In this document: piece after piece, positions 19,347 through 29,926 of the stretch | Position numbering within the stretch: the first letter of the stretch is position 1 | Layout of the letters: the number at the start of each line of letters is the position of its first letter | Assembly: GCF_011682055.1 (NCBI RefSeq) | Contig: NZ_JAAQOM010000004.1 | Coordinates: 134,653-198,652 of the forward strand | Direction: 5' to 3' | Source of the DNA: Telluria antibiotica | GTDB taxonomy: Bacteria; Pseudomonadota; Gammaproteobacteria; Burkholderiales; Burkholderiaceae_D | Length of the DNA: 64,000 bases | Translations under genes and position numbers: made by a program | Notes under the pieces: generated by a model | What the model was told of the DNA's origin: nothing | Database searches by the model: none | Seen by the model: the letters and a program-made list of their open reading frames with translations, nothing else

Positions 19347-20088
19347 CGCCGAATTAGAAGCCTGGCACGACTACGAGATCGAGTCGCCGCGGGAGATCGT
19401 GGCCCTGCTGCGCCAGCTCGCCGAAAAGAACCAGCTGGTCCGCATGCTGATCAAGGGCGAGGCCGACGTCTGCGTCACGTCGCTGCTGCACGTCGATCCG
19501 GACACGGACACCGTCATCGTCGACCGCTCCGTCAGCCCCGAACAGAACCAGCGCATCGTGGCGGCCGGCACGGTGCGGTGCGACACGTCGCTGGACAAGA
19601 TCCGCATCGTGTTCGGCCTCGAGGGCCTGAGCGAAGTCGAGTACGACGGCGGCACCGCGCTGCGCGCCGCCATCCCGGCCAGCCTGATCCGCCTGCAGCG
19701 GCGCGAGTTCTACCGCATGCCGACGCCCGTGACGAACCCCGTGCGCGCGACGATTCCCCTGCCTGTCGACATGGGCGGCGCCGTCGCCGTGTTCCCGCTG
19801 GCCGACATCAGCTGCGGCGGCATCGCGATCTACGACAACAAGATGCAGCTCGGCACGACCATCGGCGAAACGTACGCCAACTGCCGCATCGACCTGCCGG
19901 AAATCGGGCCCGTGACGTGCTCGCTGCAAATCCGTAACTCGATCGACATGACGCTGCTGAACAACAAGACGAGCCGCCGCCTCGGCTGCCAGTTCGTCGA
20001 CATTTCGCGCGGCAACCTCGCCGCCGTGCAGCGCTACATCACGAAGCTCGAACGCGAGCGCAACGCGCGGCTGGCCGGCCTCGCCTGA
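19330..20088 (+). CDS. ycgR: Flagellar brake protein YcgR (PilZ, c-di-GMP-binding)
   Basis: 252 residues from ATG 19330 (a TTG at 19321 is possible). The N-terminal YcgR domain (LRQLAEKNQLVRMLIKGEAD) is followed by a PilZ domain with the c-di-GMP-binding RxxxR (Arg125-Arg129 in RREFYR) and DISCGG at 159-164. When loaded with c-di-GMP, YcgR slows the motor at the stator/rotor interface. The 5' end overlaps the FlhB-like gene by 17 bp. The diguanylate cyclase at 8968 is a plausible source of signal. Confidence 0.93.
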   Translation: MQAITDAELEAWHDYEIESPREIVALLRQLAEKNQLVRMLIKGEADVCVTSLLHVDPDTDTVIVDRSVSPEQNQRIVAAGTVRCDTSLDKIRIVFGLEGLSEVEYDGGTALRAAIPASLIRLQRREFYRMPTPVTNPVRATIPLPVDMGGAVAVFPLADISCGGIAIYDNKMQLGTTIGETYANCRIDLPEIGPVTCSLQIRNSIDMTLLNNKTSRRLGCQFVDISRGNLAAVQRYITKLERERNARLAGLA

Positions 20089-20159
20089 CGTATCCTGGCG
20101 GCGGGAACGCGGGGCGCTCGTCCCGCATCCAATCGTCAGGCACACGACCAGGAGACGCC

Positions 20160-20858
20160 ATGCATGCCGCCGCACCGAATCCCGCTTCCCTCGACGACGA
20201 CGCGTTGCTGGGCCGCATCCGCGCCGGCGACCGCGACGCGTTTTCTCTTCTCATGCGACGCTACAACCGTCGGCTCTACCGCGTGGCGCGCAGCGTCCTG
20301 CGCGACGACGCGGAAGCCGAGGACGCCCTGCAGGACGCCTATCTGCAGGCCTACCGCGCCCTGCCCGCGTTCCGCGGCGAAGCCGCGCTGGGCACGTGGC
20401 TCACGCGCATCGTCGTCAATGCCGCGCTGATGCGCCAGCGCAAGACCGGGCGCCTGGCCGAAGTTATCGAACTGGCGGCGGATTACGGTGCCGAAGCGGC
20501 TGTACCGCATTCGCCCGACGACAGCCCAAGCGACGCCGAGCAGCCGGACCTGGCCGCCTTCCGCGGCCAGACGCGGCGCCTGATCGAGACGGGCATCGAC
20601 AAGCTTCCCGCCGCCTTCCGTACCGTGTTCGTGCTGCGCGCCGTGGAAGAGCTGACCGTCGAGGAGACGGCGGACACGCTTGGCATTCCGGAGGCCACCG
20701 TACGCACCCGCTATTTCCGCGCACGCGCCATGCTGCGCGAGGCGCTCGCGCGCGAGATCGATTTCGCAATCGAGGACGCGTTCGGCTTCGACGGCGCGCG
20801 CTGCGACCGGATCGTGGACACCGTGCGGCGCCGGCTCGACGTGGAATGGGGTGTGTGA
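20160..20858 (+). CDS. ECF-type RNA polymerase sigma factor
   Basis: 232 residues. Region 2 has LMRRYNRRLYRVARSVLRD and AEDALQDAYLQAYRAL; region 4 has LPAAFRTVFVLRAVEEL and IPEATVRTRYFRARAMLRE. AGGAGA precedes the ATG. No anti-sigma gene follows; instead come a DUF4142 protein and a cupredoxin, possibly part of its stress regulon. The C-terminal extension after region 4 (about 30 residues) is longer than in minimal ECF factors. Confidence 0.9.
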   Translation: MHAAAPNPASLDDDALLGRIRAGDRDAFSLLMRRYNRRLYRVARSVLRDDAEAEDALQDAYLQAYRALPAFRGEAALGTWLTRIVVNAALMRQRKTGRLAEVIELAADYGAEAAVPHSPDDSPSDAEQPDLAAFRGQTRRLIETGIDKLPAAFRTVFVLRAVEELTVEETADTLGIPEATVRTRYFRARAMLREALAREIDFAIEDAFGFDGARCDRIVDTVRRRLDVEWGV

Positions 20859-20937
20859 CGAACGGCGGGAACGTGGACGCCATGACATGCATCCAATGGG
20901 TTGTTCCACCTTTTCCAACTCATTGAAGGATGCTGCC

Positions 20938-21459
20938 ATGAACAAATCCATTTCCCTGCTGCTGTCGTCCGTATTCGCCCTGGGGCTTTCCGTCCCCGCG
21001 CACGCGGCGGGCCCGAACGACGCGCAGATCGCCGCCATCGTCGTCGCCGCCAACACGGTCGACATCGACGCCGGCAAACAGGCCGAGACGAAATCGAAGA
21101 ACAAGGACGTGCGCGCGTTCGCCAAGCGCATGGTGGCCGACCACACGGGCGTCAACCAGCAGGCCACGGCACTCGTGCAAAAGCTGCACGTGACACCGGA
21201 GGACAACGATACGAGCAAGAGCCTCACGCAGGGCGGCGAGACGACGCGCACCCGGCTTGCGGGCCTGTCTGGCAAGGCATACGACAAGGCCTACGTCGAC
21301 AACGAGGTGACGTATCATCAGACCGTGCTCGACGCCCTCGACAAGACCTTGATCCCGAACGCGTCGAATGCCGAGCTGAAGGCGCTGCTCGTCAAGGTGC
21401 GCCCGGCCTTCGTCGCGCACCTGGAGCACGCGAAGCACATCCAGGCCGAGCTCAAGTGA
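20938..21459 (+). CDS. Secreted DUF4142 domain protein
   Basis: 173 residues. A clear Sec signal peptide (SISLLLSSVFALGLSVPAHA, cleavage after AHA) is followed by a ferritin-like helical DUF4142 domain with IAAIVVAANTVDIDAGKQAE, DVRAFAKRMVADHTGVNQQ and a C-terminal FVAHLEHAKHIQ. The family is periplasmic and of unknown function. It is preceded by AAGGA and overlaps the cupredoxin start (GTGA), so the two are translated together. Confidence 0.88.
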   Translation: MNKSISLLLSSVFALGLSVPAHAAGPNDAQIAAIVVAANTVDIDAGKQAETKSKNKDVRAFAKRMVADHTGVNQQATALVQKLHVTPEDNDTSKSLTQGGETTRTRLAGLSGKAYDKAYVDNEVTYHQTVLDALDKTLIPNASNAELKALLVKVRPAFVAHLEHAKHIQAELK

Positions 21460-21782
21460 AACCGCTGCTCGCCGCCCTGTGCTGGCTGCCCGCCCTGGCG
21501 GGCGCGGCGGAGCACCACGTCGTCATCGACGGCATGCAGTTTTCGCCGCAGGTCGTCGAGGTCAAGCCGGGGGATACGATCGTCTGGGAAAACCACGACA
21601 TGTTCGCGCACAACGTGACGGCGGCCGGCGCCAGGGTGAGTTCGGGCGAGCTGGCGCCCGGAACATCGTGGCGGTATAAGGTAGCGAAGGGCCCGTCGTT
21701 CGACTACCTGTGCACCTTGCACCCCGTGATGAAGGGGCGCGTAGAAATTGCCAGGCCAGCGCACCGCGTTCCGGCCCGCTAG
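21456..21782 (+). CDS. Periplasmic cupredoxin (plastocyanin/amicyanin-like)
   Basis: 108 residues from a GTG overlapping the previous stop. It has a short signal peptide (LLAALCWLPALAGAA), then a cupredoxin fold with FSPQVVEVKPGDTIVWENHD and the type-1 copper ligands: His in MFAHNV, and Cys, His and Met in YLCTLHPVMKG. It may act as an electron carrier or copper handler. Its 3' end abuts a repeat cluster directly: the TAG stop ends at 21782 and the repeat begins at 21783. Confidence 0.85.
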   Translation: MKPLLAALCWLPALAGAAEHHVVIDGMQFSPQVVEVKPGDTIVWENHDMFAHNVTAAGARVSSGELAPGTSWRYKVAKGPSFDYLCTLHPVMKGRVEIARPAHRVPAR

Positions 21783-22026
21783 AATTCGGGGTCAGAGCAC
21801 GCTTTTCCGCAAATTCGGGGTCAGAGCAGCTATTTGAACAATTGCGCACTGCGGCGCGTAGACAAGGCAAGGACGACTGGCTGGCACCATGTCGTAGCCT
21901 ATAAAACGTAGCGGCCGAACGATAGTGTCAATTTAATTCCGAGAGGCTCTTGTCCAACAATGTGCTCTGACCCCGAATTCTGACGACATTGTGCTCTGAC
22001 CCCGAATTTACTGACCCCGAATTTAC
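21783..22026. repeat. Cluster of GGGGTCAGAGC repeats, inverted, filling the cupredoxin-fliE gap
   Basis: Two direct copies of AATTCGGGGTCAGAGCA (21783-21799, 21812-21828) face two inverted copies (21963-21979, 21992-22008) and a partial third (22011-22026) across about 134 bp of non-coding DNA. The same GGGGTCAGAGC core builds the array at 39671. The structure looks like a non-autonomous REP/MITE-type element. The last partial copy overlaps the fliE stop codon. Confidence 0.8.
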
Positions 22027-22415
22027 ACTTGCATGTTCATGATGTCGTGATACGCGGACACGAGCTTGTTGCGCACCTGCACGGTGGCCTGGAAGCTGAT
22101 GCTGGCCTTTTGCATTGCGATCATCGTATCGGACAGGCTCACGGAATCGTCGCCGGCGGCAAACTTCTTGCCCATGTCGTCGGCCTGGTTCTGGGCGTTG
22201 CTGACGTTTTGCAGCGCCCCCTTCAGCGCATCGGAGAAGCTGACCTTCGACGATGACTCGGCCGCATCCGGGCCCACCGGCTTGCCGATGCCGCCGATGC
22301 CACCCATGCCCAGCGCGTCCGCCGGCGACGCCGGCCCGGCCGGCTTCTGCGCCGCCGCCTTCAGCTGCGCCATCATCGCCTCGATCCGGCTGCTGTCGAT
22401 GCCGCCGATATTCAT
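22023..22415 (-). CDS. fliE: Flagellar hook-basal body protein FliE
   Basis: 130 residues. The C-terminal FliE signature includes VSFSDALKGALQNVSNAQNQ, a MIAMQKASISFQATVQVRNK segment and ending AYHDIMNMQV. It is the adaptor between the MS ring and rod. The N-terminal part contains a Gly/Pro-rich linker. The start MNIGGIDSSRIEAMM was chosen over an upstream ATG. It is transcribed divergently from fliF. Its stop codon lies in the edge of a repeat cluster. Confidence 0.93.
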   Translation of the reverse strand: MNIGGIDSSRIEAMMAQLKAAAQKPAGPASPADALGMGGIGGIGKPVGPDAAESSSKVSFSDALKGALQNVSNAQNQADDMGKKFAAGDDSVSLSDTMIAMQKASISFQATVQVRNKLVSAYHDIMNMQV

Positions 22416-22583
22416 GTCCGTTCTCCCAGGTGCTCGCAAACAATTCGATTCAGGCTGTCAGAATATCAGCGGCCTCACAACTGTTGCCCTCGAGCAGCGC
22501 CGTAAATAGGGTCTTATTCCGGGGTTTGGATGTTGCCCTACGGCTCGATAATGGCGTTCATAAACCCATTCCCTCCCCCAACC
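22416..22583. promoter_or_regulatory. Divergent fliE / fliF control region
   Basis: This 168-bp region serves both early operons. It holds an AT-rich CCGTAAATAGGGTCTTATTC block (about 22500-22519) with an AAATAG core reminiscent of FlhDC half-sites. The match is loose and no convincing -35/-10 pair was seen. Confidence 0.3.
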
Positions 22584-24269
22584 ATGGCAACCACAGCGGA
22601 AGAACTCCTCGACAGCGACATCGCAACCCCGGCCGAAGAAAAGCCGAAGTTCTGGCAGACGACGATCGGCAAACGCGTCGTCATCGGCGGCGCCATCGCC
22701 GGCGTGGTGGCCGTCGTGGCCGCCTTGTGGCTGTGGACGTCGGCGCCGGAATACAAGGTGCTGTTCTCCAACTACACGGACAAGGACGGCGGCGCCATTA
22801 CCGCGTCGCTCGACCAGATGGGGGTCAAGTACAAGTTTTCCGACAGCGGCAGCGCGATCCTCGTGCCGGCCGACCGCATCCACGACCTGCGCCTGAAGCT
22901 GGCGTCGCAAGGCCTGCCGCGCGCCGGCAACGTCGGCTTCGAACTGCTCGAGAACCAGAAGCTGGGCACGTCGCAATTCGTCGAGCAGGTCAACTACCAG
23001 CGCTCGCTGGAAGGCGAACTCGCCAATTCGATCCAGTCGCTGGCCGCCGTCGCGTCGGCACGTGTGCACCTGGCGCTGCCGAAGCCGTCCGTGTTCGTGC
23101 GCGAGCAACAAAAGCCGACGGCGTCCGTGCTGCTGAACCTGCAGCCGGGCCGCACGCTGGACCAGGCGCAAGTCAGCGCCATCGTGCACCTCGTCGCGTC
23201 GTCGATCCCGGAACTGCCGCCGTCGAACGTGACCGTCGTCGACCAGAACGGCACCCTGCTGTCGGATAACACGAACAAGAACGGCAAGCAGCTCGACCCG
23301 AACCAGCTGAAATACGTCGAGGCGCTGCAGCAGAACATCGTCAAGCAGGTCGAGTCGATCATCGCCCCGCTCGTCGGCCAGAACAATGTCCGCGCCGAAG
23401 CAACGGCCGACGTCGACTTCGCCCAGACCGACACCGCGGCCGAGCTGTACAAGCCGAACTCGCCGCCGGAGCCGCAGGCAATCCGCAGCCAGCAGACGTC
23501 CGAGCAGACCGGCCCCGGCAGCACGAACCCGTCCGGCATCCCGGGCGCCCTGTCGAACCAGCCGCCGGGCGTGGCGACCGCACCGATCGACGGCGGTGCC
23601 CAGCCGCAGGCCCAGGGCACGACGACGGGCCCGAGCCGCAAGGACTCCACGACGAATTACGAAGTCGACAAGACCGTCCGCTTCGAACAGAAGCCGATGG
23701 GCGGCATCAAGCGCCTGACGGTGGGCGTGGTCGTGAACTACCGCCGCACCGTCGACCCGAAGACGGGCAAGGTCGTCATCAAGCCGCTGTCGGCCGCCGA
23801 AGTCGCGCAGATCAACGAACTGGTCAAGCAGGCCATGGGCTACAGCCAGGCGCGCGGCGACACGCTGAACGTGACGAACGCCCCGTTCGACGGCGTCGAC
23901 AAGCCGGACGAGCAGGCACCGGAATGGTGGAAGGACCCGGCCAACCTGCCACTGTTGAAGGACATCGCGCGCTACGTGTTCATCGCCCTCGTGCTCGCGT
24001 TCCTGTGGTTCCGCTTCGTGCGGCCGCTGCTGAAGCCGGCGATCAAGAAATTCGACGAAGCCGTGGCGATCCCGCCGGAACCGGAACCGGAAGTGCCGGA
24101 ACCGGAACCGGAACCGGACCCGGACGAGGAAGCCCGCATCCAGCGTGAAGTGGAAGAACACCAGAAGGTCCAGGTCTACAAGAGCAACCTGGAAATGGCA
24201 AAAGACATGGCAAAGAACGATCCGCGCATCGTGGCCAACGTGATCAAGGAATGGCTGGGGACTGAGTAA
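22584..24269 (+). CDS. fliF: Flagellar MS-ring protein FliF
   Basis: 561 residues from ATG 22584; upstream in-frame ATGs at 22530 and 22551 exist and none has a clear ribosome site. Transmembrane helices lie near 34-54 and 460-480 around the periplasmic ring-building domains (YKVLFSNYTDKDGGAI, LAVASARVHLALPKPSVFVR-type region). The cytoplasmic C-terminus has an acidic EPEPEVPEPEPEPDPDEEA stretch before the FliG-binding end. It forms the MS ring on which FliG assembles. It overlaps fliG by 1 bp. Confidence 0.95.
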   Translation: MATTAEELLDSDIATPAEEKPKFWQTTIGKRVVIGGAIAGVVAVVAALWLWTSAPEYKVLFSNYTDKDGGAITASLDQMGVKYKFSDSGSAILVPADRIHDLRLKLASQGLPRAGNVGFELLENQKLGTSQFVEQVNYQRSLEGELANSIQSLAAVASARVHLALPKPSVFVREQQKPTASVLLNLQPGRTLDQAQVSAIVHLVASSIPELPPSNVTVVDQNGTLLSDNTNKNGKQLDPNQLKYVEALQQNIVKQVESIIAPLVGQNNVRAEATADVDFAQTDTAAELYKPNSPPEPQAIRSQQTSEQTGPGSTNPSGIPGALSNQPPGVATAPIDGGAQPQAQGTTTGPSRKDSTTNYEVDKTVRFEQKPMGGIKRLTVGVVVNYRRTVDPKTGKVVIKPLSAAEVAQINELVKQAMGYSQARGDTLNVTNAPFDGVDKPDEQAPEWWKDPANLPLLKDIARYVFIALVLAFLWFRFVRPLLKPAIKKFDEAVAIPPEPEPEVPEPEPEPDPDEEARIQREVEEHQKVQVYKSNLEMAKDMAKNDPRIVANVIKEWLGTE

Positions 24270-25273
24270 TGAGCGACAAGGACAAGGAAAGCACGACCAA
24301 GGCAGCCATCCTGATGCTGGCGCTGGGCGAGGCCGAGGCGGCCGAGGTGATGAAGTTCCTCGGCCCGCGCGAGGTCCTGAAGCTGGGCGCCGCAATGGCG
24401 CAGATGAAGGCCGTGCAGCATGAGGAAGTCCTCTCGGTGCTGGGCGAATTCCGCGAACGCGTCGACCTGCAGTCGACCGTCGGCCTCGATTCCGACGAGT
24501 ACATCCGCCAGGTGCTGACGAAGGCCCTCGGCGACGACAAGGCGGCCGTGCTGCTGAACCGCATCCTGGGCGGCAAGGACGCCTCCGGCATCGAGAGCCT
24601 GAAGTGGATGGACTCGCCGTCCGTCGCGGAACTGATCCGCAACGAGCATCCGCAGATCATCGCCACGATCCTCGTGCACCTCGAACGCGACCAGGCGTGC
24701 GAAGTGCTGGCCCATTTCACGGACCGCCTGCGCAACGACGTCGTGCTGCGTATCGCCACGCTGGACGGCGTGCAGCCGGCCGCGCTGCGCGAACTGAACG
24801 ACGTGCTGACCAAGCTGTTGTCGGGCAACGAGAACATCAAGAAATCGTCGCTGGGCGGCGTGCGCACGGCGGCCGAGATCTTGAACTTCATGAGCGGCGA
24901 GCAGGAAAGCTCCGTCATGGAAAACATCAAGAACTACGACAACGACATGGCGCAGAAGATCATGGACGAGATGTTTGTGTTCGACAACATCATCGACATC
25001 GACGACCGCGGCATCCAGTTGCTGTTGCGCGAAGTGCAGTCGGAAATGCTGATCATCGCGCTGAAAGGCGCGTCGCAGGACTTGCGCGATAAAATCTTCA
25101 AGAACATGTCGCAGCGTGCGGCGGAAATGATGCGCGAAGACCTGGAGTCGAAAGGTCCCGTGCGCTTGTCGGAAGTGGAAACCCAGCAGAAGCAGATCCT
25201 GCAGATCGTGCGGCGCCTCGCCGACGAAGGCCAGATCGTGCTGGGCGGCAAAGGTGAGGACTCGTTCGTCTGA
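24269..25273 (+). CDS. fliG: Flagellar motor switch protein FliG
   Basis: 334 residues, the normal size. The N-terminal FliF-binding part starts [18 protein letters not shown]; the middle [13 protein letters not shown] motif and the C-terminal torque domain with [20 protein letters not shown] and [14 protein letters not shown] are all present. It couples ion flow in the stators to rotor rotation. It overlaps fliF and fliH by one base each. Confidence 0.97.
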   Translation: MSDKDKESTTKAAILMLALGEAEAAEVMKFLGPREVLKLGAAMAQMKAVQHEEVLSVLGEFRERVDLQSTVGLDSDEYIRQVLTKALGDDKAAVLLNRILGGKDASGIESLKWMDSPSVAELIRNEHPQIIATILVHLERDQACEVLAHFTDRLRNDVVLRIATLDGVQPAALRELNDVLTKLLSGNENIKKSSLGGVRTAAEILNFMSGEQESSVMENIKNYDNDMAQKIMDEMFVFDNIIDIDDRGIQLLLREVQSEMLIIALKGASQDLRDKIFKNMSQRAAEMMREDLESKGPVRLSEVETQQKQILQIVRRLADEGQIVLGGKGEDSFV

Positions 25274-25998
25274 TGGCCATCTCGAAAGAATTCCAGACCG
25301 CGTATCAACGCTGGGAAATGACGTCGTTCGGCGACGAGCGTCCCAGCGTCCGGGCGCAGCGCGAAGCCGAAGCGGCCGCTGCCGCTGCCGCCGCGCGCGC
25401 GTACGAACCGCCGCCGCCCGTGGAACCCCTCGTGCAGCTGCCCACCGCGGCGGAGCTGGAAGCGATCCGCGCGGCCGCGCGCGAGGACGGCTATGCCGAG
25501 GGTCTCGAAGCGGGCCAGGCGCAAGGCCATGCGGCCGGCTACGCGGAAGGGCTGGCGCTCGGCCGTGCCGAGGCGGCCGAGGAACTCGAACACGTGCGCC
25601 AGCTGGCCGCGACGTTCGGCGACGCCGTCACGGCGGCCGACGACACCATCTCGAACGACGTATTGGAACTCGCGCTGCACCTGGCGCGCGGCATGGTGCG
25701 CACGGCGTTCGAAGTCAAACCCGACCTGATCATCCCCGTCGTGCGCGAAGCCGTGGACTACCTGCCGAACCTGCAACAGCCGGCCCTCCTGATGCTGCAC
25801 CCGGAAGACGCGCTGATCGTGCAGAGCACCATCGGCCACGAGCTGGACAAGGGCGGCTGGCGCATCGTCGAGGACGAGAGCATCGCGCGCGGCGGCTGCC
25901 GCGTGGACACCGCGAGCAACCAGATCGATGCGCAGATCGCGTCGCGCTGGCAGCGCCTGACGCACGCGCTGGGCAAGAACATCGAGTGGCTCGAATGA
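25273..25998 (+). CDS. fliH: Flagellar export ATPase regulator FliH
   Basis: 241 residues. The central Gly-repeat region ([20 protein letters not shown]) is the FliH GxxxG coiled segment, followed by the C-terminal dimerisation/FliI-binding domain ([18 protein letters not shown]). FliH tethers FliI at the export gate. The N-terminus carries an Ala/Pro-rich stretch. It overlaps fliG by one and fliI by four bases. Confidence 0.93.
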   Translation: MAISKEFQTAYQRWEMTSFGDERPSVRAQREAEAAAAAAAARAYEPPPPVEPLVQLPTAAELEAIRAAAREDGYAEGLEAGQAQGHAAGYAEGLALGRAEAAEELEHVRQLAATFGDAVTAADDTISNDVLELALHLARGMVRTAFEVKPDLIIPVVREAVDYLPNLQQPALLMLHPEDALIVQSTIGHELDKGGWRIVEDESIARGGCRVDTASNQIDAQIASRWQRLTHALGKNIEWLE

Positions 25999-27392
25999 AG
26001 GGCGCCGACGCGCACACCGCCCGCTGGCGGTCCTACCTGAAGGACTGCGGCAACGTGCTCGATTTCGTCGAGCCGATGCAGGTGTCGGGGCGCGTCACGC
26101 GTGTCGCGGGCCTCGTGATGGAGTGCGTGGGCCTGAAACTCGCCGTGGGCAGCGCGTGCACGATTCCCGTCGCGTCGGGCGCCCGCATCGAGGCGGAAGT
26201 CGTCGGCTTCGAAGGCGACAAGCTGTTCCTGATGCCGCAGTCGGACGTCGAAGGCGTCGTGCCCGGCTCGCGCGTGTTCCCCGTCGAAGCGAGCGTGCCG
26301 AAGCCCGGCTCCGTGCCGCATCCGCGCCGCCGGCCGATGGACCGCGCGCGCCACCTGCCCGTCGGCTGGGGCCTGCTGGGCCGCGTCGTCGACGGTGCCG
26401 GCCGCCCGCTGGACGGCAAGGGCCCCGTCGTCACTGACCAGATGGGCCCGCTCAACGCGCGCCCCATCAACCCGCTCGACCGCGCGCCGATCTCGGAAAC
26501 GCTGGACGTCGGCGTGCGCGCCATCAACTCGATGCTAACGGTGGGCCGCGGCCAGCGTCTCGGCCTGTTCGCCGGCACGGGTGTCGGTAAATCGGTACTG
26601 CTCGGGATGATCGCGCGCTACACGACGGCGGACGTGATCGTCGTGGGCCTGATCGGCGAGCGGGGCCGCGAGGTGAAGGAATTCATCGAGCAGATCCTCG
26701 GCGAGGACGGCTTGGCGCGCTCGGCCGTCGTGGCCGCGCCGGCCGACGCGCCGCCGCTGATGCGCCTGCAAGGTGCCGCCTACGCCACCGCCATCGCCGA
26801 GCACTTCCGCGACGAGGGCAAGAACGTCCTCCTGATCATGGATTCGCTCACGCGCTACGCGATGGCCCAGCGCGAGATCGCGCTGGCCATCGGCGAACCG
26901 CCGGCGACGAAAGGCTATCCGCCGTCCGTGTTCGCCAAGCTGCCCGTGCTCGTCGAACGCGCGGGCAACGGCCAGGCGGGCGGCGGCTCGATCACGGCGT
27001 TCTATACCGTGCTGTCGGAAGGCGACGACCAGCAGGACCCGATCGCCGACGCGGCGCGCGGTATCCTCGACGGCCACATCGTGCTGAACCGCAAACTGGC
27101 CGAGGCGGGCCACTACCCCGCCATCGACATCGAACAATCGATCTCGCGCGCGATGCACGGCATCACGTCGCGCGAACACCAGCAGGCCGCGCGCACGTTG
27201 AAGCAGCTGTATTCGCGCTACGAGCGCTCGCGCGACCTGATCAGCGTGGGCGCCTATGCGCCGGGCACGGACCCCGTGCTGGACAAGGCCATCGCGCTGC
27301 ACGAGCGGATCGAAGCGTTCCTGTGCCAGGAAATCCATGACAACGTCGGCATGCTGCAGAGCTTGGGGGAATTGACCTCGCTGTTCGGCTGA
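25995..27392 (+). CDS. fliI: Flagellum-specific ATP synthase FliI
   Basis: 465 residues. Walker [16 protein letters not shown] at about 191-205, the [10 protein letters not shown] motif, and Walker B in [18 protein letters not shown] mark a type III export ATPase related to F1-beta. The start is the ATG overlapping the fliH stop (ATGA). It energises substrate unfolding and chaperone release at the export gate. Confidence 0.96.
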   Translation: MKGADAHTARWRSYLKDCGNVLDFVEPMQVSGRVTRVAGLVMECVGLKLAVGSACTIPVASGARIEAEVVGFEGDKLFLMPQSDVEGVVPGSRVFPVEASVPKPGSVPHPRRRPMDRARHLPVGWGLLGRVVDGAGRPLDGKGPVVTDQMGPLNARPINPLDRAPISETLDVGVRAINSMLTVGRGQRLGLFAGTGVGKSVLLGMIARYTTADVIVVGLIGERGREVKEFIEQILGEDGLARSAVVAAPADAPPLMRLQGAAYATAIAEHFRDEGKNVLLIMDSLTRYAMAQREIALAIGEPPATKGYPPSVFAKLPVLVERAGNGQAGGGSITAFYTVLSEGDDQQDPIADAARGILDGHIVLNRKLAEAGHYPAIDIEQSISRAMHGITSREHQQAARTLKQLYSRYERSRDLISVGAYAPGTDPVLDKAIALHERIEAFLCQEIHDNVGMLQSLGELTSLFG

Positions 27393-27427
27393 TTGGCCGG
27401 AGCGCTCATCGGTATACTTGACGTACC

Positions 27428-27868
27428 ATGGCCAACGCATCCGCACTCGAGACCCTGATCGACCTCGCCCAGCGCGAGTCCGACGCCTGCGCGAAACGCC
27501 TCGGCGTCGCGCTGAAGGCCGTCGACGATGGCGAGCAGAAGCTGCAGATGCTGCTGGGCTACCGTGACGACTACGCGAACCGGCTCGACGCGGCGCAGAT
27601 GGCGGGGATCACGCCGTTCGCGTACCAGAATTTCGTCGCCTTCCTGGGCAAGCTGGAACAGGCGATCGACGGCCAGCGCGAAGTGCTGAAGCACGCACGT
27701 GCGAAAGCCGACATGGAAAAGAAGGCATGGCAGGAAAGCGAGCGCAAGCGCCTGTCGTACCGCACCTTGAACGAGCGCGCGGCCGCGGAAGCGCTGGCGC
27801 TGGAAAGCAAGCGCGACCAGAAGATGATGGACGACCACGCAGCACGGACGGCGCGCTACAAGCGCTGA
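27428..27868 (+). CDS. fliJ: Flagellar export protein FliJ
   Basis: 146 residues, almost entirely coiled coil, beginning ALETLIDLAQRESDACAKRL with a central MLLGYRDDYANRLDAAQ. FliJ forms the stalk within the FliI hexamer and couples it to FlhA. It is 35 bp after fliI and before fliK, the standard order. Confidence 0.92.
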   Translation: MANASALETLIDLAQRESDACAKRLGVALKAVDDGEQKLQMLLGYRDDYANRLDAAQMAGITPFAYQNFVAFLGKLEQAIDGQREVLKHARAKADMEKKAWQESERKRLSYRTLNERAAAEALALESKRDQKMMDDHAARTARYKR

Positions 27869-27901
27869 CGGCAGCCCCACCCAACCGAAGCGACGAACGA
27901 C

Positions 27902-29209
<1,308 letters not shown>

Positions 29210-29354
29210 CCACCGAAATACAGCATCGACAACACATCCGTCAAGAAACAAGGAGATACCCCGGGTTCCTCCTTCTTTTCGACCGTTGCCGCTGCTCACT
29301 TTTTCCCGATAATGACATAATGACGGGACGATCCAACAGCGGGACCGAAGACTC

Positions 29355-29900
29355 TTGAAAGCAAATCCAAAAATCAAAGCCGATCCGAAAGCGGATGCGG
29401 CACCCGTGGCCGCCAGCGGCAAAGGCAAGCTGTTCATCATGATCGGCGCGGCCGTGCTCGTGCTGGCACTGGGCGGCGGCGCCGGCTGGTACTTCATGCA
29501 CAAGGGCGCCGACGACAGCGCGGCGGCCGACCCGGCCAAGAAAGAACACGCGAGCGACAAGAAAACGAAGAAGAAGAACGACGCCAAGCCCGAGTACATC
29601 GCGGTGGAGCCGTTCACGGTCAACCTGCAGCCGGAGCACGGCGACCAGTACCTGCAGGTCGCGTTCACGCTGCAGGTGAACAGCCCGGAACAGGTCGAGC
29701 TCATCAAGGCCAACATGGCGAAGGTGCGCAGCCGCGTGCTGCTGCTGTTGTCGGGCAAGAAGGCGTCCGAGATCAGCACCGTGGAAGGCAAGCAGCAACT
29801 GGCCGGCGAGATCCTGGCCGCAGTCAACGCGCCGTTCGAAGAGCACGGCGACGAACAGGAAGTAGCCGACGTCCTGTTCACGTCATTCATCATTCAGTAA
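29355..29900 (+). CDS. fliL: Flagellar basal body-associated protein FliL
   Basis: 181 residues. A TTG start at 29355 is required because the only early ATG falls inside the single transmembrane helix (LFIMIGAAVLVLALGGGAGW, about 26-46). The periplasmic part has YIAVEPFTVNLQPEHGDQYL and the FliL end DVLFTSFIIQ. FliL supports stator function. Non-ATG initiation suggests low translation. 145 bp separate it from fliK. Confidence 0.93.
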   Translation: MKANPKIKADPKADAAPVAASGKGKLFIMIGAAVLVLALGGGAGWYFMHKGADDSAAADPAKKEHASDKKTKKKNDAKPEYIAVEPFTVNLQPEHGDQYLQVAFTLQVNSPEQVELIKANMAKVRSRVLLLLSGKKASEISTVEGKQQLAGEILAAVNAPFEEHGDEQEVADVLFTSFIIQ

Positions 29901-29926
29901 AGCAGAAGTCATTACGGTAGAGCAGC

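Noticed and set aside
20160..21782. ECF sigma, DUF4142 and cupredoxin as a novel regulated system
   Set aside because: The genes are individually common, spacing between sigma and DUF4142 is ordinary (79 bp), and nothing in sequence shows a functional link beyond adjacency.
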